In this document: piece by piece, positions 25,005 through 34,325 of the stretch
How the letters are laid out: each line of letters opens with the position of its first letter
Position numbering within the stretch: position 1 is the stretch's first letter
Assembly (NCBI RefSeq): GCF_018919065.1
Contig: NZ_JAHLQG010000040.1
Location: 1 to 64,000, forward strand
DNA length: 64,000 nt
Reading direction: 5' to 3'
DNA from: Blautia sp. MSJ-9
GTDB taxonomy: Bacteria; Bacillota; Clostridia; Lachnospirales; Lachnospiraceae
Notes under the pieces: generated by a model
The model's database searches: none
Told to the model about the DNA's origin: nothing
Seen by the model: the letters and a program-made list of their open reading frames with translations, nothing else
Position numbers and translations under genes: made by a program

Positions 25005-25085
25005 ACTAGAGCGTGTTTGAAAAAAAGGCTTTCTGTAAGATGTGCGTCACAATTTGTGGGAATGTTTTTTCAAATACGTTCCAGG
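25005..25085. repeat. Dispersed inverted-repeat element, copy 1
   Basis: The left end CTAGAGCGTGTTTGAAAAAA is an imperfect inverted repeat of the right end, whose reverse complement is CTGGAACGTATTTGAAAAAA. The inner part, with GGCTTTCTGTAAGATGTGCG, matches the inner part of the copy at 61783 in the opposite orientation. It lies in the leader of the third kinase gene. No coding capacity of its own is seen, so it resembles a MITE or REP-like element. Confidence 0.75.
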
Positions 25086-25126
25086 GTATACTTAAAAAAG
25101 AAAAATCAAAGGATGAGGATTTTTTG

Positions 25127-27208
25127 ATGGATCAAAAAAGAAAAATGAATCGGAAGCACCTCAGATTAAAGACGACATTTGTCTTTGTTTTTATATTTCT
25201 GGCTGTCTGGTGTGTGACCTGGATGATCAATCAGAGTCAGGAGAAGCGGGAGAAACTGAAAGCTACTTATACTGCTGAGTCAACTGTAAGCCGGGTGGAA
25301 TCCCAGCTGAGTAAATATCTTGCAGAATCTGATCTGATGAAGAGAATCGTGGAAAAAGGATATGACATAGATAACGAGCAGTTTGACAGGCTGGCAGAGC
25401 TGATGCAGGAGGATGAGAACGTAATAGAGGCCAGAGAACTGGCAGAGGATGGAGTTGTATCGCGGATTTATCCGATGAAGGGGAATGAAGCAGCCATGGG
25501 GCTTGATATGCTTCAGAATCCTGCGAGAAAAAAAGAAGCGAGACTTGCGATGAGAAGTGGTGAATATACGATCGCAGGACCATATGAACTGGTACAGGGC
25601 GGAACAGGAGCGCTTCTTTTTGATCCGGCATATGTTAAGGATCAGAATGGGGAAGAGAAGTTCTGGGGATTTTCAATTCTGGTAATGAACTGGGATAATT
25701 TTATTCAGGAAGTGGAACTGGAGAAGCTGGAAGAAGCGGGATATGATTACCAGATCTGGAAGAAAGACCTCTATACAGGGGAGAAAATTGTAATTGACGA
25801 AAGTGAGAATTCAAAACTGAATAATTCACTGGAGGTTGCATGCAGCGTTCCGAATGATACCTGGTACTTTGAAATCGTGCCGGAGAACGGATGGATCACG
25901 GCTGCACAGAAAGTGTTTGGTGTTATTATTTCAATTGCACTGGCAGTGATGGCCGCTGTCGGATACTGGCAGTATAAAATGAGACGATATAAAGATATTC
26001 TGCATGAAGAGGAACTGGAAAAAGCAGCAATAGAAGCAAGGATGGCAAATGAGGCAAAGACGCGTTTCTTGTTTAATATGAGCCATGATATCCGTACACC
26101 GATGAATGCAATCATAGGATTTGCAGATCTTCTGGAGAAGCACCTGGATGATAAGAAAAGGGTAGTTGATTATATCAGCAAGATTAAGCATTCAAGCTCG
26201 TTTTTATTGTCTCTGATTAATTATGTTCTCGAGATGGCAAGGATTGAGAGTGGCAAGGCTACGCTGAAAACGGAGACGGGAAATCTAAAGAACCTTGTAG
26301 ATACGCTGAATGATGTTTTTGAGCCTTCAATCGAGGAGAAAAATCTGCAATATACCTGTAACCTGGAAGTTGAGAATCCTTATGTGCATTGTGATAAGAC
26401 GAAGTTACGGGAGATTCTGCTGAATGTTATCAGTAATTCAATCAAGTATACACCGGAAGGTGGTTCGGTTACTATAGATATTACAGAAGAGGGACATGAT
26501 GCAGAGAAGATGGTATCTTTTTACAGATTTACCATAGAAGATACCGGTATAGGAATGAGCAAGGAGTATCTGCCACATATTTTTGAAGAGTTCAGTCGTG
26601 AACATACCAGTACGGAGAGTAAGGTTATCGGAACCGGTCTGGGACTTCCGATTGTGAAATCTCTGGTGGACCTTATGGGTGGAACGATCGAGGTCAGCAG
26701 TGAAGTTGCTGTAGGAACAAAGACAATTATTATTCTTCCGTTTCAGGTTTCTGAGGAAGAATATAAGGATGCAGTGCAGGAGCAGCAGGAGAATACGAAG
26801 CTTTTGGCGCTGCTGATGGGAAAACGTATTTTGCTTGCGGAGGATAATGAACTGAATGCAGAGATTGCGATTACCATACTGGAAGAGGAAGGTCTGAAAG
26901 TGGAATGGGCAGAGGATGGAATCAAGTGTCTGGAAATGCTAAAAAAAGTGCCGGAAGATTATTATGATATGATCTTGATGGATATTCAGATGCCAAATAT
27001 GGATGGTTACCGGACGACGGAAGAAATCAGAAGCCTGCCTGATAAGCGCGCGCAGATTCCGATTGTGGCAATGACTGCGAATGTTTTTGATGAAGATAAG
27101 AAGAAAGCATATGAGGCCGGAATGAACGGGTACATAGCGAAACCAATTGATACAAAAGCGATATTTTCGACCCTTGGGGAGATCCTTCAGGAAAAATATG
27201 AAAATTAA
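25127..27208 (+). CDS. Hybrid histidine kinase with CHASE sensor domain
   Basis: This kinase has about 693 residues. A membrane helix (TFVFVFIFLAVWCVTWMI) is followed by an extracellular CHASE-like domain (about 45-265) with GYDIDNEQFDRLAELM, VVSRIYPMKGNEAAMGLDML and IAGPYELVQGGTGALLF. A second helix and HisKA follow, with H320 in NMSHDIRTPMN, then ATPase motifs VISNSIKY, DTGIGM and GTGLGLPI, and a receiver with D619 in LMDIQMP. The frame is open upstream to 25013, but that part is the repeat element; ATG 25127 has a GGATGAGGA site. CHASE domains bind small ligands, so its signal differs from those of the two kinases upstream. Confidence 0.9.
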   Translation: MDQKRKMNRKHLRLKTTFVFVFIFLAVWCVTWMINQSQEKREKLKATYTAESTVSRVESQLSKYLAESDLMKRIVEKGYDIDNEQFDRLAELMQEDENVIEARELAEDGVVSRIYPMKGNEAAMGLDMLQNPARKKEARLAMRSGEYTIAGPYELVQGGTGALLFDPAYVKDQNGEEKFWGFSILVMNWDNFIQEVELEKLEEAGYDYQIWKKDLYTGEKIVIDESENSKLNNSLEVACSVPNDTWYFEIVPENGWITAAQKVFGVIISIALAVMAAVGYWQYKMRRYKDILHEEELEKAAIEARMANEAKTRFLFNMSHDIRTPMNAIIGFADLLEKHLDDKKRVVDYISKIKHSSSFLLSLINYVLEMARIESGKATLKTETGNLKNLVDTLNDVFEPSIEEKNLQYTCNLEVENPYVHCDKTKLREILLNVISNSIKYTPEGGSVTIDITEEGHDAEKMVSFYRFTIEDTGIGMSKEYLPHIFEEFSREHTSTESKVIGTGLGLPIVKSLVDLMGGTIEVSSEVAVGTKTIIILPFQVSEEEYKDAVQEQQENTKLLALLMGKRILLAEDNELNAEIAITILEEEGLKVEWAEDGIKCLEMLKKVPEDYYDMILMDIQMPNMDGYRTTEEIRSLPDKRAQIPIVAMTANVFDEDKKKAYEAGMNGYIAKPIDTKAIFSTLGEILQEKYEN

Positions 27209-27230
27209 AGATTTCTTTCTGCTTAAATGC

Positions 27231-27259
27231 TTGCTTCTCGTGATTTAACGTGGTAAAAT
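27231..27259 (+). promoter_or_regulatory. Sigma-A promoter for the YerC-like gene
   Basis: TTGCTT (27231-27236) and TAAAAT (27254-27259) are 17 bases apart. A small inverted repeat, GGACATT and AATGTCC, follows in the leader at about 27283-27305. Confidence 0.55.
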
Positions 27260-27348
27260 ATCACTGTTAGAAATATGAAATGGACATTATAAATACAAAT
27301 GTCCGTCCAGTGAAGAATTGAAGAGTAGAGTTCTAAAGGAGCAAAAAA

Positions 27349-27654
27349 ATGAGTAAAAAAATCAGAACAGAGGCTGTAGATCAGCTTTTTGAAGCGATTT
27401 TATGCCTGAAGGATAAAGAAGAATGCTATACCTTCTTTGAAGATGTATGTACGATTAATGAACTTCTTTCATTATCACAGCGTTTTGAGGTTGCCAAGAT
27501 GTTGATGGACAAGAGGACATATCTTGATATTTCCGAGAAGACCGGAGCTTCCACTGCAACGATCAGTCGTGTGAATCGTTCATTGAATTATGGAAATGAT
27601 GGATATGAGATGGTGTTCTCCAGAATGGCAGAGAAGGAAACTAAAGGGGAATAA
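27349..27654 (+). CDS. yerC: YerC/YecD-type TrpR-like DNA-binding protein
   Basis: This 101-residue protein of the TrpR-related YerC/YecD family has a helix-turn-helix at about residues 55-78 (LDISEKTGASTATISRVNRS). The typical ending LNYGNDGYEMVFSRM follows. It is preceded by AAAGGAGC. In Bacillus subtilis yerC lies next to pcrB-pcrA; here pcrA is 18 kb away. The target is not known from the sequence. It forms a single-gene unit with its own promoter and a strong terminator. Confidence 0.9.
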   Translation: MSKKIRTEAVDQLFEAILCLKDKEECYTFFEDVCTINELLSLSQRFEVAKMLMDKRTYLDISEKTGASTATISRVNRSLNYGNDGYEMVFSRMAEKETKGE

Positions 27655-27691
27655 GATAGCGGAAGGCTGAATAAATGCAGTGCTATTGTGG

Positions 27692-27717
27692 GGCAGGTGA
27701 AGATCACCTGCCTTTTT
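27692..27717 (+). terminator. Strong terminator after yerC
   Basis: GGCAGGTGA (27692-27700), loop AGA and TCACCTGCC (27704-27712) form a perfect nine-pair stem followed by TTTTT. Confidence 0.9.
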
Positions 27718-27744
27718 GTATAGGGAGTTTTCAGACAAAAAATT

Positions 27745-28677
27745 ATGAAAAAAAAGAAACCTAAAATAGAATTACGCTATTATTACATGCCAGCAGGAAG
27801 TCCGATCCTTCCTCTTCTGGGAGAGCGCTGGGTGCAGAATTATGGAACCGGGATAGAGGACCTTCATTTTCATAATTTTATGGAGATTGGTTTTTGCTAT
27901 TATGGAGAGGGAATCCTGACTCTGGGAGAGGAGAAAAGGAAGTTTACAGGACGGCAGTTTACTGTGATCCCGGAAAGGTTTCCTCATACAACAAACAGTA
28001 TAGAAAATACGATCTGTAAATGGGAGTATCTGTTTGTGGATGTTGAGGGATTTTTGCGAAAGAATGGTGAGAGTGCTGTGCAGGCTGAGAAAATGCTGCG
28101 AAGGATCAACTCAGGGGCATTGTTGATGAACGAGGAAGAGGAACCGCTTATAGCTGAGTGTATTATTAGAATTATGGATATCATGCGCAGTGAAGAGGAG
28201 TTTTATATTCAGGAGGCATCCGGATTTCTTATGGCTCTGCTGGTAAGGATTGCCCGGCTGAACAGGACGCCGGAGCAGGAAATGCTTTATGAAGAGCAGA
28301 GCAGGAGTATGCGGATCATTTCGGATACATTGGATTACATTTCAGATCATTACAGAGAGAATATAAAGATAGAGCAGTTGTCTGCAAACTGTCATCTGAG
28401 TGAGTCACATTTTCGCAGGATTTTTTCCGGATGTATGCATATGAGCCCTGTAGAGTATATAAATTTGATACGTGTCCGCATGGCCTGTGAAAAACTGAAA
28501 AAGACAGACAGGTCAGCAACTGATATAGGTACGGAATGTGGTTTTGCATCGGACTCTGCTTTTAACCGGAATTTCCGAAAGATGATGGGAATGTCACCTG
28601 CAGAGTGGAGGAAAAAGGGAGAAAATTATGAGCAGTTGCTCCTGAAGTTTGACATCCGGACAGAGGAAGGATGGTAA
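27745..28677 (+). CDS. AraC family transcriptional regulator
   Basis: This 310-residue regulator has an N-terminal cupin-like sensor domain (about 20-110, with LHFHNFMEIGFCYYGEG and FTVIPERFPHTTN). A C-terminal double helix-turn-helix follows (about 195-290: IKIEQLSANCHLSESHFRRI and ATDIGTECGFASDSAFNRNF, then MSPAEWR). It is 144 bases upstream of the beta-galactosidase gene on the same strand and probably activates it in response to a galactoside. The start ATG 27745 has only a weak, distant ribosome site, so a slightly different start is possible. Confidence 0.92.
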   Translation: MKKKKPKIELRYYYMPAGSPILPLLGERWVQNYGTGIEDLHFHNFMEIGFCYYGEGILTLGEEKRKFTGRQFTVIPERFPHTTNSIENTICKWEYLFVDVEGFLRKNGESAVQAEKMLRRINSGALLMNEEEEPLIAECIIRIMDIMRSEEEFYIQEASGFLMALLVRIARLNRTPEQEMLYEEQSRSMRIISDTLDYISDHYRENIKIEQLSANCHLSESHFRRIFSGCMHMSPVEYINLIRVRMACEKLKKTDRSATDIGTECGFASDSAFNRNFRKMMGMSPAEWRKKGENYEQLLLKFDIRTEEGW

Positions 28678-28821
28678 GTGTCGGAGACTGAATTATATAA
28701 AAGTCGAAAATGGATATTATATAGTCAAATATGCAAACTGTGCGGAGGAGTATAATGTTATAATTCTACTCATGAAGGATAACTGTTATAAAAAAATAAA
28801 TCATGAGGAGAACATAGGAGT

Positions 28822-31800
28822 ATGAAAGCATTTGATTATTCACTGGTAAAAGATCCACAGTATTTCTGCGATAACCGAATGGAAGCTCATTCAGATCATG
28901 TGTATTATAGAGATGGGAATGAAATGCAGACTGCTGTGCAGGATGGGACGGAAACTTTTTTTCGCTACAGTCTGAACGGTTTATGGAAGTTTCATTATGC
29001 GCGTAATTACAAAAGCACAGTTCAGGGATTTGAGAAGGAAGATTACTGCTGTTATGACTGGGATGACATTCATGTACCTGCACATATCCAGATGGAAGGA
29101 TATGATGCACCCCAGTATGCTAATGTCCAGTATCCATGGGAAGGACATGAGGAAATTCATCCGGGTCAGATTCCTGAGAGATTTAATCCGGTTGCAAGCT
29201 ATGTGAAATATTTTACAGTGCCGGAACATATGAAGGGAAAGAGATTGTTTATTTCTTTCCAGGGAGCAGAGAGCGGACTTGCATTGTGGCTGAACGGAGT
29301 CTTTGTTGGCTACAGTGAGGATTCTTTCACTCCATCTGAGTTTGAACTGACAGATTATCTTAAAGATGGACAGAATAAGCTGGCAGCACAGGTATTCAAA
29401 TGGACCTCAAGCAGTTGGTGTGAGGATCAGGACTTCTTCCGCTTCTCCGGAATTTACAGAGATGTGTATCTTTACACAGTTCCGGATACCCATGCATATG
29501 ATCTTCAGATCCGTGCAATCCCGGAAGAGAATCTGGATGTAGCAGATCTTGAAATTAAGGTAAAGACATGGGGAAAAGGAAGCATTGCTTTCAGACTTGA
29601 GAAAGATGGAGAATGTGTGCTGGAAGAGAAAAAAACTCTTACAGAAGCTGGAAATGAAGAAGCGGATGCAGAGGCATTTTATATTCAGAAAACAAATAGC
29701 AGCAAGACTGCACAGAACAGTTTTGTATGGAAAATCAATAATCCGAAATTATGGAGCGCAGAAGATCCGCAGCTTTATGATCTTACAATTGAACTTTATG
29801 ACGAAGCAGGAACTATTCAGGAAGTGATTCCTCAGAAGGTTGGATTCCGCCGTTTCGAGATGAAGAATGGTATTATGACTCTGAACGGAAAACGTATCGT
29901 GTTTAAGGGCGTAAATCGTCATGAGTTCAGCTCTGTCAGCGGAAGACATGTTTCAGAGGAGGAACTTCGCAAGGATCTTCGCATTATGAAGCAGAATAAT
30001 ATCAATGCCATCCGTACCTGTCATTATCCGGATACATCACGGATCTATCAGCTCTGTGATGAATATGGTATTTACATGATTGATGAGACAAACCTGGAAT
30101 CCCATGGATCCTGGGATGTGGCGGAATTTACAAAGGATTATACCCATATTGTTCCGCACAACAAACCGGAATGGCTGGATATGATGCTTGACCGTGCCAA
30201 CTCCATGTATCAGAGAGACAAGAATCATCCGGCAATCCTGATCTGGTCTTGTGGAAATGAATCTTTTGGCGGAAAAGATATCTATGAAATGTCTCAGCTT
30301 TTTCGTAAGAATGACCCTACCCGTCTGGTACATTATGAGGGACTTTTCCATGACCGCAGTTATAATGATACCAGTGATATGGAAAGCCAGATGTATCCAT
30401 CTGTAGAAGCAATCAAAGAGTTCCTGGCAAAGGATGACAGCAAACCGTTTATCTGCTGTGAATACACACATGCCATGGGAAATTCCTGCGGTGCCATGCA
30501 CAAATATACTGATCTGACAGATACAGAGCCCAAATACCAGGGTGGATTTATCTGGGATTATATTGACCAGTCTATTTATAAGAAAGACCGCTATGGAAAA
30601 GAGTTCCAGGCATATGGCGGTGATTTCGGAGAACGCCCTACAGACTATAATTTCAGTGGCAACGGAATTGCATATGGCGGTGACAGAGAGCCATCTCCAA
30701 AGATGCAGGAAGTGAAATTCAATTATCAGAATATTACTGCAGAGGTGACAGCTGACACAGTAAAAGTGATTAACAAGAACCTCTTTGTAAACACAGATAC
30801 TTTTGACTGTAAGGTAACACTTGCAAAGAATGGAAAAGTGATCCGTACAGAAGCACTGGAAACAGTAGTTGAGCCATTGAGCGAGAAAGAATATAAACTG
30901 CCTTTTGAAAAGGCTGAAGCAGCCGGAGAATATACAGTTACTGTTTCCTTCCATCTGAAAGAGGAAAAGGTATGGGCATCGGCAGGTTATGAGATTGCGT
31001 TTGGACAGTATGTATACCAGGTACAGGAAAATGCTTCAGCAGAAACAGCAGCTGCGAAGCCGCAGATCATCCGAAGCACACACAATATTGGTGTCCGCGG
31101 CGAGCACTTTGAAGTAATGTTCTCCGTCCTCAACGGTGGTCTGGTCTCCTACAAATATGCGGGTAAAGAGATGATCGAAGCAATCCCGAAACCAAACTTC
31201 TGGCGCGCACCAACAGATAATGACTGTGGAAATCTTATGCAGATGCGCTACGCACAGTGGAAAATTGCCAGCATGTATTTAAGCCACAAAGAATACAGAA
31301 AAGGTGCATACGGCCCATCCAATTTACCACAGGCAGAAGAAACAGACCACTCTGTAAAAGTAACCTTTACCTATCTGATGCCAACTACACCAGCCAGTGA
31401 GTGTCAGCTTACCTACGAAGTATTCGGAGATGGAAAGGTGAAGACAACTTTAACTTATGACCCGGTAAAAGAACTTGGCGATATGCCGGAATTTGGCGTG
31501 ATGTTTAAGTTCAATGCAGACTATGATAATGTTCAGTGGTATGGACTGGGCGAAGCTGAAACCTATGCCGACCGCAAAAAAGGTGAAAAACTGGGTATTT
31601 ACCAGAACAAAGTTGTGGACAACATGGCAAGATATATGGTGCCGCAGGAATGTGGAGCAAAAGAGGAAGTACGCTGGGCGAAGGTTACAGACCGCAAGGG
31701 CAGAGGAATGTACTTTGAAATGGATGGAGAATCAATGATGTTCTCTGCACTCCCATACACTCCACATGAGATGGAAAATGCCATGCATCCATATGAACTC

Positions 31801-31947
31801 CCACAGATTCATTACACAGTAGTACGCGTAGCCAAAGGCCAGATGGGAATCGGCGGTGACGACAGCTGGGGAGCATACACCCATTCGGAATATCTGCTGA
31901 ATGCAGACGGAAAGATGGAATTCTCCTTTAGCTTTAAAGGAATTTAA
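28822..31947 (+). CDS. lacZ: Beta-galactosidase, glycoside hydrolase family 2
   Basis: This 1041-residue GH2 enzyme has the E. coli LacZ length and domain order: sugar-binding domain (about 40-210), Ig-like domain, TIM barrel (about 340-620), second Ig-like domain and a Bgal small chain (about 745-1040). The catalytic acid/base is E480 in WSCGNESFGG and the nucleophile E547 in FICCEYTHAMGNS. There is no signal peptide, so it hydrolyses lactose or other beta-galactosides inside the cell. A strong ribosome site (GAGGAGAACATAGGAG) precedes ATG 28822. Two overlapping TATAAT-like boxes at 28751 and 28759 lack a good -35, which fits activation by the AraC regulator upstream. Confidence 0.97.
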   Translation: MKAFDYSLVKDPQYFCDNRMEAHSDHVYYRDGNEMQTAVQDGTETFFRYSLNGLWKFHYARNYKSTVQGFEKEDYCCYDWDDIHVPAHIQMEGYDAPQYANVQYPWEGHEEIHPGQIPERFNPVASYVKYFTVPEHMKGKRLFISFQGAESGLALWLNGVFVGYSEDSFTPSEFELTDYLKDGQNKLAAQVFKWTSSSWCEDQDFFRFSGIYRDVYLYTVPDTHAYDLQIRAIPEENLDVADLEIKVKTWGKGSIAFRLEKDGECVLEEKKTLTEAGNEEADAEAFYIQKTNSSKTAQNSFVWKINNPKLWSAEDPQLYDLTIELYDEAGTIQEVIPQKVGFRRFEMKNGIMTLNGKRIVFKGVNRHEFSSVSGRHVSEEELRKDLRIMKQNNINAIRTCHYPDTSRIYQLCDEYGIYMIDETNLESHGSWDVAEFTKDYTHIVPHNKPEWLDMMLDRANSMYQRDKNHPAILIWSCGNESFGGKDIYEMSQLFRKNDPTRLVHYEGLFHDRSYNDTSDMESQMYPSVEAIKEFLAKDDSKPFICCEYTHAMGNSCGAMHKYTDLTDTEPKYQGGFIWDYIDQSIYKKDRYGKEFQAYGGDFGERPTDYNFSGNGIAYGGDREPSPKMQEVKFNYQNITAEVTADTVKVINKNLFVNTDTFDCKVTLAKNGKVIRTEALETVVEPLSEKEYKLPFEKAEAAGEYTVTVSFHLKEEKVWASAGYEIAFGQYVYQVQENASAETAAAKPQIIRSTHNIGVRGEHFEVMFSVLNGGLVSYKYAGKEMIEAIPKPNFWRAPTDNDCGNLMQMRYAQWKIASMYLSHKEYRKGAYGPSNLPQAEETDHSVKVTFTYLMPTTPASECQLTYEVFGDGKVKTTLTYDPVKELGDMPEFGVMFKFNADYDNVQWYGLGEAETYADRKKGEKLGIYQNKVVDNMARYMVPQECGAKEEVRWAKVTDRKGRGMYFEMDGESMMFSALPYTPHEMENAMHPYELPQIHYTVVRVAKGQMGIGGDDSWGAYTHSEYLLNADGKMEFSFSFKGI

Positions 31948-31963
31948 TATAGTTTATTTATTT

Positions 31964-31996
31964 AAAAAGCCATTTTCAGTCAGAAAGTGGCTTTTT
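31964..31996 (+). terminator. Terminator after lacZ
   Basis: AAAAAGCCA pairs with TGGCTTTTT around a loop that itself contains TTTC and GAAA, giving a U-rich 3' side (31988-31996). Confidence 0.8.
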
Positions 31997-32191
31997 AAAT
32001 AATGCTAATAACATTTGTTGAAAATAAGTGGAACAGGATGTATGATTACAGAGTTTGAGTAATTCAAGTACATTGTTGCGTAAATAATTGTGTTAATTGC
32101 GTAGACGAGCGAGTGGTACAGTTATTTCGATAGAGAATGATAACAATAATATTCGGATTCGACATACTGCACGAAAAGGGGGAATTATCTT

Positions 32192-33187
32192 ATGTATCAG
32201 GCAGAGGAAAAACGTTATGAAACTATGAAATACCACCGCTGTGGTGCCAGTGGGCTGATGCTGCCGGAGTTATCTCTGGGTTTATGGCATAATTTCGGAG
32301 ATACCGGTGTTTATGAGAATATGAAGCAGATGTGCTTCACAGCATTTGACAATGGAATTACACATTTTGACCTTGCAAACAACTATGGCCCACAGCCTGG
32401 AAGTGCGGAGGCAAATTTTGGAAAAATCCTGAGAGAGGAATTTTCTGCATACAGAGATGAGCTGATTATTAGTACAAAGGCCGGTTACGACATGTGGCCG
32501 GGACCTTATGGAAACTGGGGAAGCCGTAAGTATCTGATTGCCAGTCTTGACCAGAGCCTGAAACGTCTTGGTCTGGATTATGTAGATATCTTCTATCATC
32601 ACAGACTGGATCCGGAGACTCCTCTTGAGGAGACCATGGAGGCTCTTGAACAGATCGTCAGAAGCGGAAAGGCATTGTATGTTGGAATTTCCAACTATGA
32701 TGGTGAGACAATGAAACGTGCCGCAGATATTCTGGAGGAACTGCACTGTCCGTTTATCATTAATCAGAATTCATATAATATTTTTAACAGAACAATCGAG
32801 AAAAATGGTCTGAAGCAGGCTGCTGCAGAGAAGAGAAAGGGAATTATTTCCTTTAGCCCTCTGGCGCAGGGAATGCTCACAGATCGATACCTGAATGGAA
32901 TCCCAAAAGACAGCCGTGTCAACACAGACGGACGTTTTCTCCATGCAGACCAGTTCAGCGAGGAACGTCTTAACAGTATCCGCAGTCTGAATGCGATTGC
33001 AGCAGAAAGAGGCGAAAGTCTTGCTCAGATGGCACTGAAATGGATTCTCCGTGACGGAATTGTAACCAGCGTTCTCATCGGGGCATCCCGTCCACAGCAG
33101 ATCCTTGAGAATCTGAAAGTGCTGGACAGTGCATCCTTCAGTGAAGAGGAATTAAAGAAGATAGATGAGTGTTCGCTGGCCTTATGA
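32192..33187 (+). CDS. Aldo/keto reductase (YghZ/Gpr type)
   Basis: This 331-residue NADPH-dependent reductase has an AKR barrel. It starts MKYHRCGASGLMLPELSLGL; the catalytic tyrosine sits in DLANNYGPQPGSAE and the catalytic lysine in IISTKAGYDMWPGPYGNWGS. A DYVDIFYHHRLDPETP strand follows, and near the C-terminus comes the NADP-binding segment LIGASRPQQILENL. E. coli YghZ, with the same GNWGS loop, reduces L-glyceraldehyde 3-phosphate and methylglyoxal. It stands before an AraC regulator and an alpha-galactosidase gene, so it may handle a sugar-derived aldehyde. AAAGGGGGAA precedes the start. Confidence 0.92.
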   Translation: MYQAEEKRYETMKYHRCGASGLMLPELSLGLWHNFGDTGVYENMKQMCFTAFDNGITHFDLANNYGPQPGSAEANFGKILREEFSAYRDELIISTKAGYDMWPGPYGNWGSRKYLIASLDQSLKRLGLDYVDIFYHHRLDPETPLEETMEALEQIVRSGKALYVGISNYDGETMKRAADILEELHCPFIINQNSYNIFNRTIEKNGLKQAAAEKRKGIISFSPLAQGMLTDRYLNGIPKDSRVNTDGRFLHADQFSEERLNSIRSLNAIAAERGESLAQMALKWILRDGIVTSVLIGASRPQQILENLKVLDSASFSEEELKKIDECSLAL

Positions 33188-33239
33188 TATAGCCGGGAGT
33201 TAATGGTTGTTTATAAAACAGGAGAGCAGACTATATATT

Positions 33240-34151
33240 ATGGAAGATTCATATGTCTTACAATTACAGAAACCAAAATTCAGAGAATTTTATTTAAGCT
33301 ACAGCGGCTACGCACAATGCGGGCCGCTACATTGCTATGGGCCGGCATCCCGTCCTCATTATCTGATCCATTTTGTAGTGAAAGGAAAAGGAATGTATCA
33401 GGTGTCCGGACAAAAACATTATCTCACTGCCGGACAGGGGTTTCTGATCGAGCCGGGTACACAGACTTTCTATCAGGCAGACAAAGATGATCCCTGGAGT
33501 TATATTTGGATCGGAGTAGGCGGCACCAATGCAGGAAAATATATTCGAGATATCGGATTAAACAGCGAGCAGTTGATCTTCCGTTCGGAAAGTGGAGAAG
33601 AGTTAAAGAAAATTGTGCTGGATATTCTGAAACATACAGAAAGTACCACTTCAAATCTGTATTATCTGCAGGGACGATTATATGATTTCTTTTCAGTTCT
33701 TACAAAAGATGTGGTGATTGATACTTATCTGAGTAATTCAAGAGAAAAGAAATATGGAAGCGAAAACAAGTATGGAGAATATATCAAAGAAGCTATGGCA
33801 TTTATAAAAAATGAATATGCCTGTGGAATCGGAGTACAGGAACTGGCAGAGCATTTAAATGTTAACCGCAGTTATCTGTACACGATCTTTATGAATGAAC
33901 TTCATATTTCACCAAAGGACTTTCTGCAGAAATACCGTATTACAAGGGCAAGGGAATTGCTGGTTCTTACGGAATTGTCTGTAGAATCAATTGGAAAATC
34001 CTGTGGCTATGGAAATGCAGAACGATTTGCCAGGGCATTCAAACATGAAACAGGACTGACACCAACTCAGTTTCGCAGGCAGGACAGAAGTAAAAACCGA
34101 AGAAACCTGGAAGTGTCAGAGGATGGGCTGGAACAGCTGATCAACAGTTAA
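33240..34151 (+). CDS. AraC family transcriptional regulator
   Basis: This regulator of about 303 residues has an N-terminal AraC-type cupin domain (HYLIHFVVKGKGMYQVSGQ, LIEPGTQTFYQADKDDPWSY, WIGVGGTNAGKYIRDIG). Two C-terminal helix-turn-helix units follow (VQELAEHLNVNRSYLYTIF and VESIGKSCGYGNAERFARAF, ending LTPTQFRR). It resembles the RafR/MsmR regulators of alpha-galactoside use and lies 174 bases before a GH36 gene. The start is uncertain: ATG 33240 matches the family, while the frame also opens at TTG 33207, nearer an AGGAG-like site. Confidence 0.9.
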   Translation: MEDSYVLQLQKPKFREFYLSYSGYAQCGPLHCYGPASRPHYLIHFVVKGKGMYQVSGQKHYLTAGQGFLIEPGTQTFYQADKDDPWSYIWIGVGGTNAGKYIRDIGLNSEQLIFRSESGEELKKIVLDILKHTESTTSNLYYLQGRLYDFFSVLTKDVVIDTYLSNSREKKYGSENKYGEYIKEAMAFIKNEYACGIGVQELAEHLNVNRSYLYTIFMNELHISPKDFLQKYRITRARELLVLTELSVESIGKSCGYGNAERFARAFKHETGLTPTQFRRQDRSKNRRNLEVSEDGLEQLINS

Positions 34152-34205
34152 CATTTTAAAGGTTCAGACAAACATAATGCCATAACGCCTCAGAATAACT
34201 TTCTC

Positions 34206-34289
34206 TATAATAATGTATATGATATCAGCACAGCCGCGGAGCAATCCGTGATATCAAGTTAGGGTCAAAAAACCTTTTGCCCCTAACTT
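34206..34289 (+). promoter_or_regulatory. Promoter and structured leader before the first alpha-galactosidase
   Basis: TATAAT (34206-34211) without a good -35 is followed by two copies of the palindrome TGATATCA (34220-34227 and 34249-34256), 29 bases apart. Then comes a nine-pair hairpin, AAGTTAGGG (34256-34264) with CCCTAACTT (34281-34289). There is no U-run. The palindromes may be regulator sites and the hairpin an mRNA leader structure. Confidence 0.45.
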
Positions 34290-34325
34290 CATGTATATTG
34301 AATTTATTATAGAAAGGGGACAGTT

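Noticed and set aside
25013-25126. N-terminal extension of the CHASE kinase starting at GTG 25013
   Set aside because: The extension consists of the inverted-repeat element; ATG 25127 has a good ribosome site directly before the membrane helix.
30037-30954. Long open frame on the minus strand (305 codons) inside lacZ
   Set aside because: It lies entirely within the beta-galactosidase gene, is rich in Cys, Phe and Ile typical of antisense frames, and has no ribosome site.
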